NCBI GenBank assembly: GCA_023134215.1
Contig: JAGLUV010000060.1
Coordinates: 1-9,430 of the forward strand
Reading direction: 5' to 3'
Origin: Candidatus Thorarchaeota archaeon
GTDB taxonomy: Archaea; Asgardarchaeota; Thorarchaeia; Thorarchaeales; Thorarchaeaceae
Length of the DNA stretch: 9,430 nt
Part shown: piece after piece, positions 7,416 through 9,430 of the stretch
Numbering within the stretch: the stretch's first letter is position 1
Layout of the letters: each line of letters opens with the position of its first letter
Notes under the pieces: model-generated
Seen by the model: only the letters and a program-made list of their open reading frames with translations
Database searches by the model: none
Told to the model about the DNA's origin: nothing
Made by a program: the position numbers and the translations under genes

Positions 7416-7853
7416 ATGGCGGAATCTCCACGGATGATAGACAAGACACAGGAGCCAACCGAAGAAGAGATGATGATCTTCATGGGGGAACAGGCAGGAA
7501 ACATCTGGGTTGAATTAAGACAGTTCATCGAAGATAATTACGACTTTGTGCCTGAAACAGCATTCTACGGAGTAAAGCACGGATGGACTGTTCGTTACCG
7601 CAGGAGTGGCAGGACATTATGCTCACTCTTTCCTGAGAAAGATGGATTCTCAGTCCTGATAGTTCTTGGTAGGAAGGATTCCGAGAAGGCTCTCTCAATG
7701 CGAGATGAATTGAGCACTAGAATGATTGCCATTCTGGAGAGCACAGAACAGCTACACGACGGCCGCTGGCTATGGATTAAACCGTTGACAGGAAGTGACA
7801 CTGACGACATAAAGATGCTTTTGCAGGTGAAGAGAAGGCCAAAGAAGCGTTAG
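7416..7853 (+). CDS. DUF3788 family protein
   Basis: Small soluble protein of 145 residues with no signal peptide or membrane segment. It matches what I know of DUF3788: PTEEEMMIFMGE near the N-terminus (14-24), an aromatic/helical stretch about W31-F44, the core FYGVKHGWTVRYRRSGRTL at 50-68, then a beta strand FSVLIVLGRK (78-87), and an acidic DIKMLL helix close to a very basic C-terminus (KRRPKKR). The family's biochemical role is unknown to me; the fold is thought to be a small ligand- or substrate-binding alpha/beta domain, which I cannot test here. The ATG has GAGG at 7405-7408 with 7-nt spacing, and the gene begins 14 nt after the methyltransferase stop, so the two are very probably translated from one message. 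Nothing in the sequence ties it mechanistically to lipid chemistry. Confidence 0.8.
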   Translation: MAESPRMIDKTQEPTEEEMMIFMGEQAGNIWVELRQFIEDNYDFVPETAFYGVKHGWTVRYRRSGRTLCSLFPEKDGFSVLIVLGRKDSEKALSMRDELSTRMIAILESTEQLHDGRWLWIKPLTGSDTDDIKMLLQVKRRPKKR

Positions 7854-8042
7854 TTGTCATGGCTAAAGTAGCTGCCAAGCTTATTTCTTGAAATGATCTT
7901 TGGGGACTCCTCGTTCCTGCGGCATCAGTATGTAATGGCTTGATCCTGCAGATGTATAGAATCTCGTTTCAAGCGACTAACGAGTGTGCGGGAACCTTTC
8001 AACTGTTATAGTGATGGATTCCCAAACATCATGGACTGTGCA
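7854..8042. other. Convergent intergenic gap with a small hairpin
   Basis: This 189-nt gap separates the 3' ends of the DUF3788 and radical SAM genes. It holds a perfect 6-bp inverted repeat, CTCGTT (7963-7968) with AACGAG (7979-7984) around a 10-nt loop, and a weak 5-bp TGATG/CATCA pair near 8012-8031. A short T-rich run just after the DUF3788 stop could act as its terminator. I see no open frame, tRNA B-box or promoter that I would defend. Confidence 0.35.
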
Positions 8043-9044
8043 CTAGCCCTCTGCCCTGTAGAAGACATCAGTTCCCACTTCATCCTTTGTGATATCATTG
8101 CTCTTGCGTAGTTTCTCAAGTGTACTTGCTGCCGCAGCTGGCATAATTCCTAATGAGTGCGATACATCGATAGTGCGGCAGGGCCTGCGCCGCAGAAGAG
8201 AGAGTATTTCCTCCTCAAGAGCAAGACGAGTCTTCCAGACAACTGCCTTTCCTCTAGCGTCATGAACTCCGTATATCCACAGTCTGTCCGGACCTAGATG
8301 TTGTTCAAGTTCCTTTCCGAAGTTCCTCAATGCTCTATTTGGAACGGGCCTTACTGTTGACACTGCTGCTGGACGCCACGGTGTGTATAATTGTACAAGG
8401 TCCGGGCTTATGTCGAGAATGCCGTCGATTAGAGCCCGTTTCGGAAAGCCCTTAATGTTTGTGAGTCCTTTTGGACCACGAAGCAGCATTACTTCTAGTG
8501 CGAGCATGCCCTTCATCTCTCCACCAAGCTTCTTGATCGCAGCCTTGATTTCATGTAGCTTGAATGATCCCTTGGAAGGGTGATTTATCCGCTTGAAGGT
8601 GTCTTCGTCACCTGCATCGAACTTAGCGGTAACTATGTCAAATTCCAAGATCCCTTTGCGGATGTCTTCGCTGGGCAGCAGAGATGCATTTGTCAAGAGA
8701 ACTATGGGCAAGTCCTGTGCTGTTCCTCTGATTCTGGATACAATTGAACCAATCTTGGAATTGAGTGTTGGTTCTCCGGTCCCCGAGAACGTCAGAACGT
8801 CTACGGTCCCTCTGTCCAGTCTGCTCAGTGTTTCCTCCACTTCGGAGATAATTTCGTCAGAGAAAGGCATCTCGCCCTGGATTTCCTCAGGTGAAGTCAC
8901 ATGCTTCTTTGTTGGGCCCAGCTGACAGTAGATGCAGTTGTAGGTGCATTTCTTCGGGGGAGTAGTGACATCCACTCCCAAGGAACGTCCGTAGCGCCAC
9001 GAGGATACTGGGCCGTAAGTATACGTCGCTGATATCGCCTCCAA
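8043..9044 (-). CDS. Radical SAM protein related to TYW1 (COG0731 type) with C-terminal winged-helix-like domain
   Basis: Radical S-adenosylmethionine enzyme of 333 residues. The cluster motif is CTYNCIYC with C33, C37 and C40 (CxxxCxxC), preceded by YGPVSSWRYGRSLGVD, the typical N-terminal block of the COG0731 group, and followed by QLGPTKK. FSGTGEPTL at 86-94 is the GEP-type motif that contacts the cofactor; LLTNASLL (116-123) and AKFDAGDEDTFKRINHP (140-156) match later strands of the barrel. Residues about 275-333 (EEILSLLRRRP, then a helix-turn-helix-like stretch and a basic SNDITKDEV wing) look like a small winged helix. The substrate is unknown; TYW1 itself modifies tRNA-Phe, but this branch is not proven to do so. 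The start is TTG at 9044, the only start codon between an upstream in-frame stop and the conserved YGP block; no good ribosome site precedes it. It lies downstream of a glycosyltransferase gene on the same strand. Confidence 0.9.
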   Translation of the reverse strand: MEAISATYTYGPVSSWRYGRSLGVDVTTPPKKCTYNCIYCQLGPTKKHVTSPEEIQGEMPFSDEIISEVEETLSRLDRGTVDVLTFSGTGEPTLNSKIGSIVSRIRGTAQDLPIVLLTNASLLPSEDIRKGILEFDIVTAKFDAGDEDTFKRINHPSKGSFKLHEIKAAIKKLGGEMKGMLALEVMLLRGPKGLTNIKGFPKRALIDGILDISPDLVQLYTPWRPAAVSTVRPVPNRALRNFGKELEQHLGPDRLWIYGVHDARGKAVVWKTRLALEEEILSLLRRRPCRTIDVSHSLGIMPAAAASTLEKLRKSNDITKDEVGTDVFYRAEG

Positions 9045-9095
9045 GCCTTGCTAATCTAAGTGTGCTTTCCGCTCACTTATCGCAGTTGGCATTGC

Positions 9096-9117
9096 CCTTG
9101 GAACACGTGTTCTAAGG
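9096..9117. promoter_or_regulatory. 22-bp near-perfect palindrome, candidate operator
   Basis: CCTT G GAACACGTGTTC T AAGG: 10 of 11 symmetric pairs match, with a perfect 12-bp core (9101-9112) centred on CACGTG. It starts 4 nt after the stop of the upstream glycosyltransferase and about 52 nt before the TTG start of the radical SAM gene (both minus strand). No T-run follows on the minus strand and its RNA would have an internal A/C mismatch, so a dimeric repressor site fits better than a terminator. Binding protein unknown. Confidence 0.5.
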
Positions 9118-9121
9118 AATT

Positions 9122-9430
9122 CTACCTTATGATTGATTCGTAGACTTTGACCAAGGATGTTGTGACTGCCTGCCACGAATATACGCGTTCACATGTCGCA
9201 CGGAGCGATTCACCTAGTGCGGATGACTTTGAGAGAGCCAAAGCATGTTCAATCCTTTGTGCGATGGTTTCGATACGATTCTGAGCCTCCAGAGGAAACC
9301 GCAAATCATTCTCGGCCAGCTCAGCAATAGACTGCTCGAACACGAGCGCGCTATCGCGCAACCCTGAAAAATCCGTCACCAATGGAATCACGCCGGCTGA
9401 AGCAGCTTCTAGTGTAACTAGTCCAAATGA
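9122..9430 (-). CDS. GT4-type glycosyltransferase, C-terminal fragment (5'-partial)
   Basis: The frame stays open to the window edge, so only the last 102 residues are seen and the N-terminal part lies beyond base 9430. The first visible residues, SFGLVTLEAASAG followed by VIPLVTDFSGLRD, match the nucleotide-sugar-binding end of GT-B fold glycosyltransferases of family GT4: the glutamate in TLEAASAG is the second glutamate of the E-x7-E signature, and the first would lie just outside the window. A helical tail follows, with the usual C-terminal RVYSWQAVTTSLVKVYESI ending (W before the last helix). Such enzymes transfer a sugar from a nucleotide donor to lipid, glycan or small-molecule acceptors, usually at the inner membrane face. 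Donor and acceptor cannot be told from this end. A GTG at 9391 is internal, not a start. Confidence 0.85.
   Translation of the reverse strand, partial: SFGLVTLEAASAGVIPLVTDFSGLRDSALVFEQSIAELAENDLRFPLEAQNRIETIAQRIEHALALSKSSALGESLRATCERVYSWQAVTTSLVKVYESIIR

Noticed and set aside
7854..8042. Possible tRNA or small RNA gene in the convergent gap
   Set aside because: No GTTCGA-type B-box, no 7-bp acceptor pairing and only a 6-bp hairpin were found.
8593..8925. 110-residue plus-strand open frame opposite the radical SAM gene
   Set aside because: It is antisense to the conserved CxxxCxxC and GEP regions and is serine-rich low-information sequence, typical of a shadow frame.
9389..9391. GTG as the start of an 89-residue protein at the right end
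   Set aside because: The frame continues upstream to the window edge with a clear GT4 glycosyltransferase motif, so this GTG encodes an internal valine.
1..9430. CRISPR array, transposase, inverted-repeat ends or attachment site
   Set aside because: No regularly spaced direct repeats, transposase motifs or tRNA-end duplications were seen on reading both strands.

Overview
The window looks archaeal, most likely from an uncultured lineage; an Asgard (Thorarchaeota-like) or deep euryarchaeal origin is my guess, not something the sequence proves. Pointers are a geranylgeranyl-reductase-type flavoprotein with the archaeal lipid-reductase motifs, a TYW1-related (COG0731) radical SAM protein, a secreted protein with many N-glycosylation sequons and a C-terminal membrane anchor, a DUF116 domain, and a good archaeal TATA box (TATAAAAT) inside the first codons of one open frame. 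The full-length, bacterial-style transketolase does not fit a standard archaeal gene set and suggests gene transfer.

Layout. 1-927 (+) is the 3' part of a surface protein cut by the window edge, followed by a strong hairpin/T-run terminator. 1152-2366 (+) is the geranylgeranyl reductase family flavoprotein. A 138-nt gap with a long bulged hairpin leads to transketolase at 2506-4515 (+). A small multi-pass membrane protein (minus strand, stop at 4522) meets transketolase tail to tail. It is divergent from the most unusual gene of the window, 5057-6730 (+): a DUF116 cysteine-rich domain fused to a squalene/phytoene-synthase-like domain. This is followed on the same strand by a membrane methyltransferase of the ICMT/PEMT type (6799-7401) and a DUF3788 protein (7416-7853), probably one transcript. 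A 189-nt convergent gap separates these from a minus-strand radical SAM protein (8043-9044). Upstream of that, on the same strand, is the C-terminal end of a GT4-type glycosyltransferase (9122 to the window edge). Between the last two lies a 22-bp near-perfect palindrome.

How the genes may work together. Three proteins within about 6 kb belong to isoprenoid or membrane-lipid families: a polyprenyl reductase, a head-to-head prenyl synthase-like protein and a membrane methyltransferase with the family to which isoprenylcysteine and phospholipid methyltransferases belong. This suggests, but does not prove, a local isoprenoid modification pathway whose committed enzyme carries an unexplained DUF116 module. 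Transketolase makes or consumes the pentose and tetrose phosphates of central metabolism and need not be connected. There is no rRNA, tRNA, CRISPR array or recognisable mobile element. No gene-free stretch exceeds 300 nt; the largest gap is 928-1151.
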